From NCBI GenBank assembly GCA_034678415.1, contig JAXDBV010000168.1, positions 1 to 9,865 of the forward strand: a DNA stretch of 9,865 bases. Reading direction: 5' to 3'. Positions 7,956-9,865 of this stretch are shown one piece after another. The notes below the pieces were generated by a model that was given only the letters and a program-made list of their open reading frames with translations, was not told the DNA's origin and did no database searches. The stretch is from JAXDBV01 sp034678415 (lineage in GTDB: Bacteria > Bacteroidota > Bacteroidia > Bacteroidales > VadinHA17). How positions within the stretch are numbered: the stretch's first letter is position 1; each line of letters opens with the position of its first letter. Made by a program: the position numbers and the translations under genes.

Positions 7956-8001
7956 ATGGAAAAACAGGCCGACCGGCAAAAAGCATCAGCCTGTTTTCCA
8001 T
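7956..8001 (-). terminator. Terminator/attenuator hairpin between susD-like and sulfatase genes
   Basis: On the minus strand ATGGAAAACAGGC (8001-7989) pairs with GCCTGTTTTTCCAT (7969-7956), 13 base pairs with one bulged T and a 19-nt loop. The A-tract before and the T-tract after a CAGGC/GCCTG stem are what an intrinsic terminator shows, and the symmetry would let it work on either strand. It begins 48 nt after the SusD-like stop codon. It could lower read-through so that the transporter pair is made in excess over the enzymes. Confidence 0.65.
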
Positions 8002-8048
8002 ATTTTCAATAATGATCGATGGTTTTAATGGAGATAAATTACCAAATC

Positions 8049-9479
8049 CTAATCATAACCATTATTTTGTACAATATTTTCATTGGTCTGTATCTCCCGC
8101 AAAGGTATCGGGAACAACAGGTGGTGCTCCTGTGCCGGTTTTCCTCTGGCCACTGCCTGTTCGATGAACTTTCCATGGCGGATGAGGTCGGTGCGCCGCA
8201 GGGCTTCGGTGTGAAATTCCCATCCTCTTTCTATCAGTATATGATCGCGCAAGCTGGCCTTATCCGGGAAATCTGCCAAGTTCAGGCTACCCAGTCCCGC
8301 GACATGGCGTACTGAATCGATCAGGGAGAGGGCTTCCTGTGTAGGTCCGTCGATCTCATTCAGTGCTTCTGCCCTCATCAGGAGAATATCGGCGAACCTC
8401 AGCAGCGGGAAATCATTGCTCTGGCCACCACCCACCTGGTTGGGATCTTCGGGGAATTTAAAACTTCTCTTGTTATCCGTCCCCAGAATGATGGTTTGTC
8501 CACTGGTATTCAGATAGCTGAACAGGAATGCATCCAGACGCTGGTCATTGGGATCGAATGTGTTCAGGAATGCATCGCGGATTCTGAACTGGGCGGCATA
8601 GTTGATATGCGGAGGATATTTGAACTGGAAATTCGGCGGGGCAGCATGGCTGGAATACTGGTTTGCCATTCCACTGGTGCTGTAGGGTACGACATATATA
8701 AACTCGTTGTCCCTTTCATTCTTCACATCAAACAGTTCGGCCCTGCTGGTATCTCCCACAAAAAGGTCATATACCTGACTGTTAATGATCAGTTGAGCCG
8801 TTTCAGCAGCTTCCTCCCATCGTTTCTGGTTAAGGTAGAACCGTGACAGGTAGCCCAGGGCAGCTCCTTTTGTTGCCCTCGGGAATTCATCCTGTGTCAG
8901 CGGCAATCCCTCGCTGGCCGCGATAAATTCCTCTTCCAAAAATTCCAGCATTTCTTCATTTGTTGCCCGGGCCGGTCTGTCCTGTGGCGCAGTGTTGCTT
9001 GTTGTCAGCAGTGGCACAGGCCCCCAGAGATCATACAAATGATAATAATTCCATGCTCTCAGGAACCTGGCTTCGGCTACCATCTGTGCTCTCTTTTCTT
9101 CGTTCATATCAATGGAAGGAACATGATCAATTACAACATTGGTATAAAATATTCCTTTATAGAATCTGTTCCACATACTGCTCATATATGAGTTACCTGC
9201 ATCCCAGACAAAATCTTGTACAGGTTGCATATGCGTGTAAATCCCTCCTCCTGTTTCGAAGAAGATATCCGTTGTCCCTTCGCCGCAGTTAAGCCATTCA
9301 CGGTGAATAGTACTGTAATCGGCCCATGTTGAATAGGCTGCATTGAGCAATGCCACTGCATCTGCTTCGGTTTTATAGAAGTTACTTGCGCCAAACCGGG
9401 AGAATACTTCCTCGTCAAGCAGGTTTTCACAACCGGAAAGCGGTAAAATTATGATCAATATAATGATAATCCTTTTCAT
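8049..9479 (-). CDS. SusD/RagB family glycan-binding outer-membrane lipoprotein
   Basis: This is a complete 476-residue protein. The N-terminus MKRIIIILIIILPLSGCENL is a lipoprotein signal with lipobox LSGC and lipidated Cys17; acidic residues follow at 22-24 (DEE), which fits surface export in Bacteroidota. Residues about 20-215 are the SusD-like N-terminal domain, including the TPR helices with AEARFLRAWNYYHLYDLWG, typical of the family. Residues about 255-476 are the SusD/RagB C-terminal domain, with FPLLRFADILLMRAEALNE, ERGWEFHTEALRRTDLIRHG and the usual ending FPIPLREIQTNENIVQNNGY. The protein caps the partner SusC barrel and binds the glycan at the cell surface before import. The gene begins 11 bp after the susC-like stop, so the two are translated from one transcript. 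Length is at the short end of the usual range. The ligand cannot be inferred from the sequence. Confidence 0.97.
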   Translation of the reverse strand: MKRIIIILIIILPLSGCENLLDEEVFSRFGASNFYKTEADAVALLNAAYSTWADYSTIHREWLNCGEGTTDIFFETGGGIYTHMQPVQDFVWDAGNSYMSSMWNRFYKGIFYTNVVIDHVPSIDMNEEKRAQMVAEARFLRAWNYYHLYDLWGPVPLLTTSNTAPQDRPARATNEEMLEFLEEEFIAASEGLPLTQDEFPRATKGAALGYLSRFYLNQKRWEEAAETAQLIINSQVYDLFVGDTSRAELFDVKNERDNEFIYVVPYSTSGMANQYSSHAAPPNFQFKYPPHINYAAQFRIRDAFLNTFDPNDQRLDAFLFSYLNTSGQTIILGTDNKRSFKFPEDPNQVGGGQSNDFPLLRFADILLMRAEALNEIDGPTQEALSLIDSVRHVAGLGSLNLADFPDKASLRDHILIERGWEFHTEALRRTDLIRHGKFIEQAVARGKPAQEHHLLFPIPLREIQTNENIVQNNGYD

Positions 9480-9490
9480 TTCCGTAAGTT

Positions 9491-9865
9491 TTATAGTCCA
9501 ACATTGAAACCGAATGTATAGATCCTGGCACGCGGGTATGCACCATAATCCACACGGATCTCTGAGTCACCTAAAGAGCTTACATCCGGATCATATCCAC
9601 GATATTTGGTCAAAGTGAACAGGTTCTGTGCCGAAACAAAGACATTCAGTGATCTGACCTTTTTCCACGGTACAGTATAACTTAATCTTACATTCTTCAT
9701 TCGCAGAAACGAAGCATCTTCGATCAGCCGGCTGTTCGAAGCATAAGTGTTGCTGAAGGTTACGAATGATGGATTCTCACTGTCTTTATTTTCCGGTGTC
9801 CACCTGTCCTTTACATACGACAGCCTGTTCCGCACCAGTTCAATAGGGGTTTCCGAAGCCTTTAC
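9491..9865 (-). CDS. SusC/RagA family TonB-dependent transporter, C-terminal fragment
   Basis: Only the last 124 codons are present; the frame is open to the right edge at 9865, and the 5' part (about 900 residues in this family) is missing. The internal GTG at 9835 is a mid-gene codon, not a start. The fragment has the family's C-terminal pattern: RLIEDASFLRMKNVRLSYTV (beta-strands with aromatic ends), FVSAQNLFTLTKYRGYDPDV, and a final strand from PRARIYTFGFNVGL, whose alternation suits the last barrel strand recognised by the BAM machinery. The full protein would be a 22-strand outer-membrane barrel importing oligosaccharides with TonB energy, paired with the SusD-like lipoprotein just downstream. 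The promoter and any regulator of the locus lie outside the window. Confidence 0.95.
   Translation of the reverse strand, partial: VKASETPIELVRNRLSYVKDRWTPENKDSENPSFVTFSNTYASNSRLIEDASFLRMKNVRLSYTVPWKKVRSLNVFVSAQNLFTLTKYRGYDPDVSSLGDSEIRVDYGAYPRARIYTFGFNVGL

Noticed and set aside
7930..8001. Longer sulfatase start at ATG 8001
   Set aside because: It would put 24 residues ahead of the lipoprotein signal and begins in the arm of a terminator-like hairpin.

Overview
The window looks like part of a polysaccharide utilisation locus (PUL) from a member of the Bacteroidota. The grounds are an adjacent SusC/SusD pair, Bacteroidota-style signal peptides ending in Ala-Gln, lipoproteins, weak Shine-Dalgarno signals, and a -7/-33 promoter of the TAnnTTTG/TTTG type. 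The genus cannot be fixed by reading alone. All six recognisable genes lie on the minus strand, so transcription runs from high to low coordinates. Both edge genes are cut by the window.

In order of transcription: the last 124 codons of a SusC/RagA TonB-dependent outer-membrane transporter (9865-9491); 11 bases later a complete SusD/RagB surface glycan-binding lipoprotein (9479-8049); a strong inverted repeat with A and T tracts that looks like an intrinsic terminator or attenuator (8001-7956); a Cys-type S1 family sulfatase, probably a lipoprotein (7929-6337); and a secreted esterase-D-like alpha/beta hydrolase with a TPR-like tail (6148-4919). A 431-bp gap without a gene follows. It carries a good match to a Bacteroidota promoter and several palindromes. 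Then come a secreted S9 (prolyl-oligopeptidase-fold) peptidase (4487-1752) and, after 114 bp with a small hairpin, a DUF2961/GH172 glycoside hydrolase (1637 to beyond the left edge).

Together the genes suggest uptake through SusCD of oligosaccharides from a sulfated and possibly acylated glycan or glycoconjugate. The sulfatase would remove sulfate, the alpha/beta hydrolase may remove an ester group, the S9 enzyme may act on a peptide or protein part or on an ester, and the GH172 enzyme may cut a furanosidic linkage (fructose or D-arabinose type in characterised members). The true substrate cannot be read from the sequence. No regulator, tRNA, rRNA, CRISPR array or mobile element was seen. The two most informative non-coding signals are the hairpin between susD and the sulfatase gene, which also argues for the shorter sulfatase start, and the internal promoter region that seems to make the peptidase-GH172 pair a separate transcription unit.
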